From positions 1,178,001 to 1,242,000 of the forward strand of contig WTXI01000004.1 in assembly GCA_022376515.1 (NCBI GenBank): 64,000 nucleotides of DNA, written 5' to 3'. Position 1 is the stretch's first letter; every line of letters begins with the position of its first letter. The translations under genes were made by a program, and so were the position numbers. Below, one piece after another: positions 46,639-58,347 of the stretch. The notes beneath the pieces are model-generated. The model worked only from the letters and a program-made list of their open reading frames with translations, ran no database searches and was not told the origin of the DNA. Origin of the DNA: Lactifluus volemus (Eukaryota > Basidiomycota > Agaricomycetes > Russulales > Russulaceae).

Positions 46639-47839
46639 TCATATCCCTGCAATCCGGGATAGCGCTGCAGCCAGTACGCCAGCTGATGAACCGTCCTCGG
46701 CCAAAACCGTCAACCTCGTAATGTCCCTCGCGAGGGCGTCGATGTACGTTGCGGCGCCAGATTTGTGCGCCACCCGCGCGCACGCAGCATGCAGACGAAG
46801 ATAATGCATGGCGGGAACGGGTCGGCTAACGGGATCGGTGGTCGTGAATGCAATAGCTGCATACCTACGAGATCCCGGGAGTGTGCTTGGATGCCACGTG
46901 ACGACTTGATATTCATCTATGCGATCCTGTTCGTGTCAAATGCTGAGCGTCGCCAAAAAAAAAGACAGAGACAAAAAAACTAAATATGTGGGACAGGAAG
47001 CAAGCCCAAACGCACGGTTTCTTCGAGCCAGACGTTGAGGCTCCTGAACTCGCACGACGCGTCGCTGTCCAGCGTGAGCAAGTTCTCGACGCGGTAGAAA
47101 CTCGGCGCGCGGTCACAGAGTGGGTCATCGGTTGAGAACCCAGCATAGCGGGAGAGCGTTCGGATGTCGATTGAAGAAGGAATTATGGGCGTCGCTTCGG
47201 TGGCGGCGAGGCGTGTGTTGGTGACTACTGTGTCCGTTGCAAAACTTGGGTCTAACGCGCCCGTGATCACGCATCTGCACGCGTCACGTTTCAAAACCTA
47301 GTTCATTGAGTCCTTGAAAAATAACGTCAAATTAATGAAGGAGCGCACGAGTAACTTTTTCCCCTCATGGGAAGTCACTTCACCACCGGGGGACGAGAGA
47401 GTTGACTCTCTGCCGCTCGAAAGCGACCGTCCTGCGGAAGCTTTAACTTTTTTTTATTATGAGTTGAAAACGACCTTTTCAGAACCGACGAAGCGATATA
47501 ATGTGAAGCGAACAACGCACAGGCCCCGACAAAGGTGAATATATACTTCTGCGCCAGCCGCGCGAGGGTGTGCTCGTCTGTGCAGCTGAGTATCTTCTTG
47601 CATACCCAATCCCGTCCAGATTCTGTGGGTGCCTCTAGGATGAGGTGGCCAAGAACTCGCGAGCACATGTCGTAAGAGGCTGTTCCAGGAGGAGGCTGGC
47701 GGCCCACTGCCCAGAAGAAGAGTCGGGTACAACGCGCATAGGCATCGTGCCACGACGGGTGGGTCTGGCGGTTGAACACGTTGTCCGGAAGAGGAACAAA
47801 AGGGGGTGGATCGAATATATGCGCCCCGCTGCGGGTCAT
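46639..47839 (-). CDS. HNH-nuclease-like domain protein
   Basis: Three parts can be read. Exon 1, from the ATG at 47,839, has HPSWHDAYARCTRLFFWAV and VLGHLILEA, typical of the N-terminal helical part of a large mushroom family carrying an HNH domain. The middle exon (47,016-47,297) starts VLKRDACRCVITGALD, the usual opening of the nuclease fold, and ends in WLEET. A GTGCGT...GAACAG intron joins it in frame to the last exon (46,639-46,926), with HYLRLHAACARVAHKSGAA and a TGA. Where the family usually has an 'AHI' catalytic His, this protein has ATPIIP, and the later 'H..F' also reads CEF, so nuclease activity is probably lost. The join between exon 1 and the middle exon is unresolved: a TAG directly precedes the middle exon, so either an intron ends there or the gene is broken. 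The molecular role of this family is not known. Confidence 0.7.
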
Positions 47840-47879
47840 GACTACCTGGATGTGGGGGGTTAGCGAGGGGGGGAAGAGT

Positions 47880-49590
47880 TAGCAGTGAAAGTTGTGAAGG
47901 AAGGTAAAAGAAAGGGTTTTTTGTGTTTTTACTAGGAAATGGTGGCAAGCATGGAGACAACGAGGCAGGGTAAGTGAGAATTATGAAATGAAATGGCGAG
48001 ATTGACAGCGCCAGATTGACAGCGATATATATGCACATTCTCACAGTTGCGCCGCTGTTGCCTGCCGCTTTCTCTCAACGCGGTCACGTGGTTAAAAGAC
48101 CCTTATTACATATCAGGAACGTCCTAATAGAATTGACCTGCCCTGGGGTCATCTCTGTCCAGAATTGAGTAGATACGTGATAATTTCTAGAACGAAGAAG
48201 TGAGGAAGGAGAACGGTAAAGGCATACAATAGTAAATGGGACGGGATACTAGTACGGCCGAGAAAGGGGCGAATAAGAGCCCAGAATGTCAACGTCACGG
48301 TGGAAGCATATTTAGAAGTGTCTGGCCAATCGCAGCGACATAGGTCCATCGAAGGTAGAATCTCAGACTGAGGGCGGTCCGCACCAATCCTGCAAAAGTC
48401 ACGTATGTGCGAAACGGGTCTGCAAGACCCCAGCGTCGACAGCCAGTACCCGTAGACCATATTCGACGCGACTTTCAGAGTGGGAGCCCTCGCAGCTGGC
48501 GGAGACAGAGTGCTACAGACGTGTAAGTGACAGAATCTTATTTAGAGACTGGAGCAGAGGTCGTGCCCGTGACGATGGACACCCAAGTCCGCCGATAGTA
48601 CTGCTCGCAGGCGCCAACAGTGGACACTGGGTGAAGACACTCCTGGAAATCGCTAGGTAAACCAACGAGAGTGGGAGAGAGCTCAGGGATGGACTGGGAC
48701 GCGATCTTCAGAGCGACGTGTGGAGCCCTAATGAGGCGAAGCCTACCATCACGCGTTTTCTTTGTCGAGTTGCATTTTTCTTCTGGTGAGATTGGATTGC
48801 TTCGCTAGGGGTGGGATATAAGGAGTCGACAGCTCGGACAATTCGGGGGCTCGATCAGCATCCTGGCACAGCACCCGATCGATGTTCTTGTGAATTCAGC
48901 AAAGGAGAGTCTTGTTAAGTTCACTTATTGTCTTCGATTGTGATAGTCGCGCCGATAAGAGACCAGAATCGAGGCGCAACAGGCGGCGTTTTCATGAGCA
49001 ATTGCCAGTGGGGGAAAGTCGACCGGATGTGGGGGGTTTACTACTTCCGAAAGTCGAGGTCCGGCGGTAGGCTGGGGCCGTTGAAAGCATGAGCTGATAT
49101 AGCCGACCTGCCAAAAAAAACTTCAGAGTTAGACATCATACTGTTCATGTACACGTCAGTGTGTAACACTTGGCACAGTAAGACATGGGAGACAAGGTTC
49201 GATGGGTGCCTACTACGTAATGCTCCACAAGGTGCCAGTGGGTGACATCGAGCATCGAAAATAATGCGCACGTAGTCCACCGAAACTCAGAAGCAGCCGA
49301 CGTCAGGAGGGCACGATATTGTGGGAGAGCAAGGGCAGCAGCGTAGTGCGTACATGCGATCAGAGCCAAAATGCACAATAGTAGGCGACACACCAATTTC
49401 TAGGAAAGCGGGCTTTCTTCCACGTTCGCACGATATGGTGTACAACGATCCGACATAGTCTCAGGGTGGGACGCCAAGAGGCCTGAGCCTGTGCTGTGAA
49501 AGGGGCGCAAAGGCGGATCGATATGGTGCTCACTCAGGGGCCACGCCATCACTACCGGGCTACAGAGGAAAGCACGGCATAAGGTAGCGG
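47880..49590. other. Region without a recognised gene
   Basis: Minus-strand frames at 48,149-48,460 (hydrophobic end) and 49,145-49,396 (LLLCILALIACTHYAAALA, signal-like) are open but unrecognised. The latter overlaps another frame with a TTTGGCAG acceptor near 49.11 kb, so a small spliced gene is possible. A short plus-strand frame at 49,599-49,748 lies just before the tRNA. Confidence 0.35.
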
Positions 49591-49841
49591 TATCACCAAT
49601 GTCGTCGCTGGTTTGTCAATCGCCAGTCGACATCGGCCACATCAAGGGCCACATCGTCTGGGTCACGGGCGCTTATTGCCACGTCGAGATACGTCTAAAG
49701 CTATACAATGTGACCTTGCATTTGCCCATTTTCAACGAAGAAAAATAGTAAGTGCATACAATGCCTTTAAGTTCTATCTTCGTCACTGTATGAGGCGTAG
49801 AGATTGTGTCTAATGAATGTATAAACAAACGAGCAAAAAAT

Positions 49842-49922
49842 TCCGTTACGGGGAGTCGAACCCCGGCCTCCTCGGACCTCTCAATTGAAAGCGAGGTATG
49901 CTAGCCGTTGCACCATAACGGA
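49842..49922 (-). tRNA. tRNA-Glu (anticodon UUC) with a short intron
   Basis: The minus strand folds as a tRNA. The acceptor stem is TCCGTTA/TAACGGA, with a GGCTAGCAT-type D arm and the T arm CGGGG-TTCGACT-CCCCG. The anticodon stem is CCTCG/CGAGG. Its loop begins CTTTCA, giving anticodon TTC, and is 17 bases instead of 7, so about 10 bases (ATTGAGAGGT) one base after the anticodon are an intron of the canonical position. Length 81 bases with the intron; the CCA end is not encoded, as expected in a eukaryote. Confidence 0.93.
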
Positions 49923-49949
49923 TATGATGAGTACATATACTTGCGAATA

Positions 49950-52900
49950 AATATGGATGTCCATTTGATTGGCCACTGCAAAAACCCGTTCACTGGAGCT
50001 TTACGGTAGCATGCTTGATGGCCAATACCGTGGGGCGCTACGGCCGACATTTACTTCCTCACACCTGTACGTGTATCTGGGTGATACAATTTAGGCTTGG
50101 GGTAGTTCTATGGCTATTCTCACAACCTCGCCACACCGCGCGTGCAAGAAAACTATCTTCAAGCCCCCTCGGCGCCGCTGCATACCATACACCCGGAGTG
50201 ACGTGACGGTCAGACAGCCAGTGGGGCTGTGCAACGTTTCCGGCAGTTCTTTCCAAGATCCACCTTGTGTCCATGATGTGCCTGTTGTTGTGCTCAATTG
50301 TGAAGGAAAGACGTATGCCCCGTTCAGAACTTCAATTGAATGGTGGTGGAATTCGACGCCGACACAACAACCCCCCAGTAAAATTCATGAACGTTTCGAG
50401 AGGCTGGATGCAATCCTCTGCCAGTCTGGGAAGAATGTCATCCACAGGTTTATCGCGTCCACGCTAAACCCGCCATAGATTGTACCCATGCCCTGCCTCC
50501 AGGGGTGCCTTTGTGCCATGATCAGATAAACGTATCTATATTGGAAGGAGCTGAATTTGGACGTGATGGATGTTCACTGGCATATAATTTATAATTAACT
50601 CACGTCCTGGACGTTCGTCCCAGCATTTGTGGCCATGTCCGCGGACATCATGCAGACGACTGAATGGGGACGCCCGACCTTGCTGTAATGTTTGAACCCG
50701 TGCGCTGCCGCTGTCGTAAGTTCACAGCGTCCTAATCGAGTAGAATTGTCAGGGCGGCGCGCTGCGGGAATCGTTAGACGTAACATGGCATGTGGTGTGC
50801 ACACTATTGTGACGAGAAGCGCAGGTGGCAATCTTCGCGTAATGGTACACACGAGTATACTTCTTCTTCCTCCCCCTCATTGAGGGTGCGGTTTCATCGG
50901 ACAGATGAAAGCGCAGCCCTTGTCGATGTTCGAGCAAGGTACCGAAAATGCTTCCATCAAAGACCCTCTACTCCAGATGAGGAATCACCCTCCCCCTTAC
51001 CGCCTTGCCGAGCCCTGAACGCGGAATAATACAACCCACTGCTTGCTAGCAGCCAAGGGCATATTGTAGGCATGGCTTCCCGAACGAGTCAAGCGTGTAA
51101 GGACGCAGTCGAGTTGGCACTCCATGCGACCAAGAGGCCTGACCTCTTCATTCGCCTGAAGTGGTGATATGTGTATTTTCTATTCAGAGAAGTCGTTGTG
51201 GTGCGATTACAAGAAAAGTGGTGCTGTTTCCCTTTTCGGCCATAAGAAACATCAGTGTTTACACGCCTCAAGACACGACGTACCTCACCCGAAAGGAGGA
51301 GCTAGGAGGCATCATGGAGGAAAACAATGCAAGCCGCAACTGGAAATAATCCCGGAGCTTGCACGCTGAGAAGCAGCGCATGAAATCTGCGGGTGCGGTA
51401 GATTGGAGATCGCGGGCGCTGCAATACAATGTGTAGGCGTAATCGGGCCGTGTAGATGCCAAAACGGACCCTGAGCAGTGACGAACGGTGTGTATGACGA
51501 AACACATCACATCACAGAACACAGAAAGGCTGACTTCTGGATCGTGATGACGTTAGTGAGAACTATGGAAGTGATTATGAGCAATTGTAGGTGTACATGG
51601 TGGGGTAAACACCCCATAGGGGAGTTGCGGGAGGGTAGGACTGGGACCGGTGAGGCCCAGATGGATCAAGTTGCTCTCGACGACTCGGAGTGACTCAAAC
51701 AGAAGCGTGGGACCGAGTCAAAGGCACGTGCTCTATTCAACTCGGCCTCAGACTCGCTTTAGATTAGGACTGATTGCCCTTACTCAGTGAGAAAGCCCCA
51801 TGATTTGGAACTCGGGCGAACTATAACAAAGTGGAACAAGCCACTTCCGGACTATATGCTCCCCTAGGTCAGGTATCGCCATTTCCCCACATCTCATCGT
51901 TCTCTTCCTTGAAGTATATCGAAGAGATCCAGCGTCGATGCACGTTAAAGCCACTGCCATCTCTGGGCCCATTTTTCGAGTGTTGGAGGCAAGTATATGC
52001 CCGTATCACCAATCAACTTTTGGCCGCCGTGGGCTTCTGTCATGCTTATTCTACCGGTTCGGGATTTTCGATGCTTCTGACAACCAAGGCCCTCCGAATC
52101 CGTCTTTGCAACCCACCCCGGTGACTAGACGTAATATGCAATCCATTGGTAATGTACTTTTCATGCACAAGAGACATAAGTCGTCTCTGTTTAGTGAGAG
52201 TCGGGGGATAGCGAGATACAGTGAACGAGCCAAAGTGGCTTTTTCTGACCGAACTCAGTACAGACCTCTGGACCCGGCCGAGCCTCAGCATAACCGGAGC
52301 AGCGCGGGGAAGACAAAAGCGCGGATCACGAAACCCAACATCGAAGAGAAATTGACTTAGGGGAGTACGGTGTCAGTTGTGAATATGATGTGATGATTGT
52401 ATTGGCCGGGCAGGTCGGCAACACGCATCCATTCTCGGAGGAATGTGACCGTTTGATTATTGCACAGCTTAGCAGAAGCGCTGAAACAAGAAAAAAAAAG
52501 CAAATTATAGATGCAAGACCGTATGTTGTGATCTAGCAATGATGTATGAACGTTGTGTTGAACGTTCATAGACTTCGGCCTTCGAGGAATGGAAGCCTCA
52601 ACTTGACGCCTTTAGGCACAGTCAAGCAAGGACCGCACTAGATATGAACAACAGGCAGTTTGATCCTCAGTCAGGCTGTCATTCGCACAAATTCGGCGAG
52701 TCAGAATGGAAGCGTTAATTTGACGCTTGACGCTTAACACACAGTCAAGCGCGGATCGTACCAGATACATTACGTGCCGAATCTCAGACGGCGAAAATTT
52801 GGTGTGTGGGATGCCACGGCATCATTTATCACGGTGAATTTTTGCTAGTCATGCTGTGTCAGCTGTGACACGTAAGATGGATAGCCGAGCTGACTGGATT

Positions 52901-53060
52901 GATACAATAGTTGAGTTCTAACGTAGTGATAGCGAACGTGATGAAGATAAGGAATGAACTATCGGTCTCTCTGGTCCTAAAGTGAAGGAGTGGTATGCAG
53001 AAAAAGGTCTTTTGATTGTTAAGCATTTAGTCCATGCGTCTCCGAAAACACCCAACGACA
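49950..53060. other. Region without a recognised gene
   Basis: The longest frames (50,110-50,478 and 51,938-52,360 plus; 50,595-50,852 minus) carry no motif I know. The minus frame at 50.6-50.85 kb ends at a good GTGAGT donor, so part of a spliced gene may be present. AT-rich sequence dominates 52.4-53.0 kb. No repeats shared with the array were noticed. Confidence 0.35.
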
Positions 53061-53066
53061 ACTTGA

Positions 53067-55284
53067 TCAACACTGCTCCCACATTTTTACATAGTCACTA
53101 CCCATGGGAATTAGCACAATTCATGGGTAAAAGAAGAACACTTACATCCTCATTGCTCGGTCATCTTGGCTCTCGGGCCAAGTTTTGTACCAAGTGTCCT
53201 GTGCCTTTGCGAAGAGTTCCATAGCGTCTAGATGGCGCGGATTTTAGCCATTATCGGGTGTGATATACACAACAACACTTACCGAGTGCTCCGTTCAACC
53301 ACGGCTTGTTCCCAGCGCCGTCTGGGAACCAACCGTTGGTACCGCCGACAGCAACATCAAGGATAAGGTAGAATTCTATCGAAAAAGAAAAAGTCAGTTT
53401 CAACGTTTATGGGGTCTCACGGAAGCTGCACATACGCTGATCAAAGGGTGCCGATTTCCACGGCCCGACCAAGGGTTGGGAACAATTATTTCTTGGGAAG
53501 CATTTGAAACGGACGATGGGAAATCACCGCGTTGGAAGAAGGGAACGTTGAAACGCAGGTTGAGCATGTGTTGAAGACGGTTGTCGACGTAAACGCGACT
53601 TTTTGGACATGGTTTCATGGATTAGCGCAAGGAAGACTATAGATTGAAGGATTATGGATCTTACAGGAAATCTTGTGTCCATTCGAGGGCGTATGTGTGG
53701 AAAGAGTCGGCGTAGGTGGATCGCCGCATTGTCCACCAGCCGAACGTCTTCGACACGGCGTTCAACCATGTCAATGGGCCCCAATTCAACGATCCTCGCA
53801 CATAGTTTATGCCTCTATTAAGATCGTCTCTCTCAGAAAAAAAGCGGAACGGTAAAGTGAGACTTTAAACCTACTGTTGGGAATATGCCGGACCGTTCCC
53901 GCGGGCTTCCATGATATCTATCTCGCCTGAGATAGAAGAAAGGGTAAGAGACGTCCAGAATAGTGGAACAAACAACTCATTCGGGCTCACCGCTAAGAGG
54001 CCAGGGACCATAAGTATTGTTCTCTGGTAGCATCCAAATCGCGGGCCATAGCTATATGTAGGAGAGAGCATGATGAGATGACGGCGTTAAGCTGAAACAC
54101 GTGATAGGGACGAACCCAATCCCTAAGAAAGTAAGAAAGCTGTCAGCCTCAGCTCAGGGCCACTGCCAAAAAGGGGAAGTCCCTGGCTCCGATCGACGAC
54201 TTACCCTCGTGGCAACTTGGCTCGTACCTCAACTCGCCCATATTGAATACTGCGTTTACCTTTTGTGGAAATACGGGCGCTCATCACTGGGTTGATGACA
54301 GCACCCGTTGTGGCATTGCTCACCGCACCGCAGGCTGTAAGGTTCGTGTTGGTGCAACCCGTCAAGTTGAACGTATGCCCATTAAAGATGGCTTCACGAC
54401 CAATCACATCAGACGTGACCGTGGGAAGAATGTATAATTCGCCATTGCGGACGAACGAGTTGTTGGACGAGGTAGTCGTCATCTCGAATTCACCATTCCT
54501 GTCACACGTTCTTAACACGCGGAAGCAGAAGGCACGCGAAAATAACTCACCCGAAGCCTCCCATGTCGGCCTCACGCATCCAGATGCTCGAATCGAGCTC
54601 GTCGCCATTAAAGTCGTCCTCCATGACAAGGCACAACTTCCCAAGCAAGGGGACCCGACGCCAGGCAAGGTAGCAGTGCAAAAAAGAGAGACCGATGCCG
54701 AGTAGTAGCATGGAATAGGTGAGAAAGTATGAGATGGTTGCGGCCTTGTCCTTCTTGCCTATCCATGGCTTGGCGAGGTCGCCTGCCAACATCGTAGAGG
54801 CCGGGCGTTTGCGCCTGAATGGACGCGAGCGTTGTCCTATTGGATATACAACCGTCTGAGGACGGGGGCGAGGCGACGAGAAAGCCTCCCGCGGGCGGTG
54901 TTGCAGGTCGACTGCACTGTTCGCAACAGAGTTGGCGGCGCTCATCCTATTTTGTGCATCTCCGAAACCATTGGCGGCAGCGTCCCCAAGACTGAAGCTT
55001 ATGACGCTCTGTGGTGGCGTTAAGGCAGCTGTTGCCTCCATTGGAGGGGTGGAAAATGGATTCGCAGGTGTGCTCACACCGCTGGGAACGATGCTGGCGA
55101 AGCTTCCCTGACGATCGTGTGGTCGAATGTGGCCGGAAAGTGATCCGCGGGATCGGGATGAGGAGCGGGGAATAGTCCCTTCAGGGTCAGATGAGCCGAT
55201 GAAGGAAGGTCTGGGAGGGCTAAGTGTCGCCTCGGGAGGACCAACGGAGATTGGTGCAGAGTAACTGGATGGTGGGGAAGACAT
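53067..55284 (-). CDS. KRE6: KRE6/SKN1-type beta-1,6-glucan synthesis protein (GH16-like)
   Basis: Type II membrane glycoprotein of the KRE6/SKN1 family, needed for cell-wall beta-1,6-glucan and acting in the secretory pathway. Exons (minus): 55,284-54,551; 54,498-54,205; a 7-base exon 54,122-54,116; 54,051-53,991; 53,926-53,875; 53,814-53,665; 53,598-53,436; 53,375-53,283; 53,227-53,146; 53,097-53,067. A Ser/Pro-rich cytosolic part of about 190 residues precedes one membrane segment (YFLTYSMLLLGIGLSFL). The lumenal GH16-like domain has MEDDFNG, LPRGDWLWPAIWMLP, the catalytic EIDIMEARG, RLQHMLNLRF and VGGTNGWFPDGAG, ending DYVKMWEQC. The ATG at 55,284 was chosen because the upstream extension is not family-like. 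All exon joins keep frame except one: the 53,436-53,598 exon lacks one base relative to the family (RGNRHPLIS where a PFDQ-type end is expected). It is divergently transcribed from the GT2 gene. Confidence 0.92.
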
Positions 55285-55289
55285 CGAGA

Positions 55290-58200
55290 GACAGTAGTAC
55301 TGGGAACGGGGGCACCTTCTACCGTTCGGACTACGGTTAGGAGGATGAATCTTTAAGACTTGGATCAAGTTAATTAACAAAAAGTCTGAGAATTCGCATT
55401 TCCCATCGCTTGATTTTTGTCTGAACAAGGCGGATCTGTCGAGCAGGAAACCGGTGAATCACAGGAAGCATTACGGCCACTAATTATTCGACCCTTGAGC
55501 ATGGCGCAAAGGGGTACGATATCTCGTGGAGCGCTCAATAGCCGCACGCACATAACCGTCCGAAGTTCAAGGAGATGGGAGATCAAGGTCATGCATGAGT
55601 AAGGAGCCATGCCGTCCAGTCAATAGGGAAGTCGAATTGCATTCGAATTCTTCGCGAGCTGGGAATGAATTCGTCCCGATGAGATTTCTCCGAGAGTTTG
55701 CCGGGTTACCCACAGAGAAGAATGCCTTGGGCCCCCAATGAGCCGCAAGGATGCGGTGAGGCTTGTCACCACTTCCTTTTCGCAGGTATAGCGACCGATG
55801 CTCCTAGGGCAGGGTACTCTGGTGTACACTCCTGGTTTTACTACCACTCCTAGTCGAGCGAGCGTACATTTACCGTGAGATACGCTTCTCTAGAAATGAG
55901 TATAAATCAGGGTTCCAGATAATAAACATGAGAGTTGAGAGTCATAACGACGCCTCACTTCCCGCGGTCGTGACGTAAGTGGCGGCGTGTGAATTTGAAG
56001 GCACCCCCCACGCCGGGCAAAAAATTAAGTTACACCGTGACAGCCACCACCACACAATCACTCGCTCTAACAACAAGTGCTCTAAATCGGTTGGCCAACA
56101 CCGACGCAACGACATAAACGGTATGATTGGGAAAACAGGTTCCTTGTGTTTGTCCCCGGACTGACACCCGTTCCGAACCCTTCCCCAAGGTGCTGCCGTT
56201 GATCGGTCCCCACCAACTACGTGGCGCTGCTGGACTCCTGGCTTCGCTTGTCAACTGACACAGGAACTCGGAAAGATACTGACCCCGCAACCTACTTTCG
56301 CCGGGACGAGTTTTGGAACACATGTAACTTCAGGACATTGCATCCCGCTCCGCGGCCTATGCCAAGCTACCGCCCGGTTCTTGCAATGGCCTGCTCCGTT
56401 GTGCCCAACACACTCTCCGTGTCCCTTCTAGATCAAAGGAAGGTAGGAGGGCCATGTGAGTGTCTATACTGTTCTTCTCACATCATTACAAAGCCTATCG
56501 CCCTTTCTATTCTGGTCTGACCGTGAGTGATCAGGGATTCTACGCTTCACCCGTATATCGTAGATTGGGGCCAATGATGCTGTTATCATCAACAGAAGGC
56601 TTCGGAATATTCGCAATTCCTAAGAACCCAGGTTCTTGACCCAAACTTGATGGATGACTGGATTCATGGTAAGCGCGGTCAGAGCAAGCCGCGTAAGCTC
56701 TTCCTTCCTACCAGTGTTTACCGAGATAGCGATAAATTCGCTTGCCTTACTTAGGAATCATGAAATCGGTACCCACCTCGATATTTTCCAGGACAATTAT
56801 CACCTTTCCAAGATCGTCTCTAGGCCAACGCAGAAAGTAGCGACCAGCAGATAAGCACCCATGCCTGATCTCTTCGCCTTGAGCTAGCGGAGATTCGATA
56901 ATGTCTGTGCGTTGACATCAGGCAATATCTTTTGCATCAATGACACTTTCCCAGATTCCTTGATTTGCCCAAAACCTGGCTGATAACAAGTGATCTGATG
57001 GAGATGACTTGTAGCTGTCAACACCACGTCAAATGGTATGTCAAACTGTTGAGCACTCGAGACAGAGAAACAAAAAAAAATTTCATCTCGGTGTATGCCT
57101 TGTGATCCCTGCCTCTTTCAAAGCTTTGTTCGAAACGTGTTTTGAAGCCCTTGGCATGAAGAATGGTACTCTCGTTACCTGAAATTTCGCGCACACCAGT
57201 ATTTCGGTTCTCTTGTTCAGATTGACTTATTTTTTTTAGTTGTTTCACCAGTGACAGATTTCTAGCAGTGCCCAAAGTCACGCGAAATTTGATAAATGGT
57301 GGCGATAAGTACTATGTGGCGTGACTTTTGTCGGAGACCACTGCCGAACGAGCCGAGCCGATGTCGGAGCGCAAAAGAGGACAAAGTCAAATTCAAGGGT
57401 GTTATGCCACCGCATGAATGTCGTACTGTTCTGGAAGATAAGGTAAAGAGTTTGGGTGTCCACCTATGTATTGCTCTCTCCCCCGCAGTCCTAGATACGA
57501 GGGGTATTTTCAATTCTGAGATTCGTTCGCGGGGCCTGAACATGTCAGCCAGAAGGTAATCGATTGATCATCTCCTCATCACTCAATGTACACTCACATA
57601 GAGCGCCGGGGCCTGGCTGGACTGCTTTTAATTCTAAATACACTCTTTGACCGCAAACGTCGGAAATTCACTTTAATCGACCCTTTGCGGCTTCAATTAA
57701 AAACTTCCACGCCGTCGATGGTGATGCGAGACACGTTGTCCTCTTTTCGATGCGCCCTTTCTCCGGTGCCATAGCCCGAGTGAGTAATCGGTTATCCAGA
57801 TTCACATCTCATCTTCCCCGGTCTGTCCATTAATCCGGAATGCCCTGAAGAGCGCAAATGAGCTTTCATCTCACCAATAACTCACTTGAGATTGAAGAGG
57901 ACCGAGATTGCGCGCCTGTTGGTCACTCGCTCGCGTGCATGGTGTAGGGAAGCTTGCCCGCATCACTGGCGGGATGGGAGAGGAGCAATGATCGCCGGTC
58001 TCTTTTGCACGCTTCTAATTAGGATCTAGTTGAAATCAGAACAAAAACATGTTGGGCAGAAACGACAAAAAACGGATTATAGAATGGCAGGTCATCAATC
58101 AACAAATGATGAACTAAGGCGGCGAAAGTTGACCTGGGTCAGGAATTCTATTCTCGGTTAAACCGCGCGCTTCCACCGATGCAACGTGCCTCATTGGATA

Positions 58201-58340
58201 TGGTGATACATTTACATTCACTGATTAGAGGACCACTTGCCGGTTTTAACTTAGATGGAAATCAGCTAACTCGGCCATTCTTAAGGTGACCTCTCACATC
58301 TCTCTGCCTCCGTCGACCTTTTCTCTCTTCTTCCACTGGT
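55290..58340. other. Intergenic region between two wall genes
   Basis: This 3 kb stretch between the divergent KRE6-like and GT2 genes has only short frames. Frames at 57,262-57,543 (minus) and 57,296-57,559 (plus) overlap each other and are unrecognised. The pyrimidine-rich tract at 58.28-58.34 kb just before the GT2 start is typical of a fungal promoter. Confidence 0.4.
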
Positions 58341-58347
58341 ACTCACC

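Noticed and set aside
47457..48044. 195-residue minus-strand frame
   Set aside because: It overlaps exon 1 of the HNH-like gene in another frame; the family residues are in the 47,375-47,839 frame.
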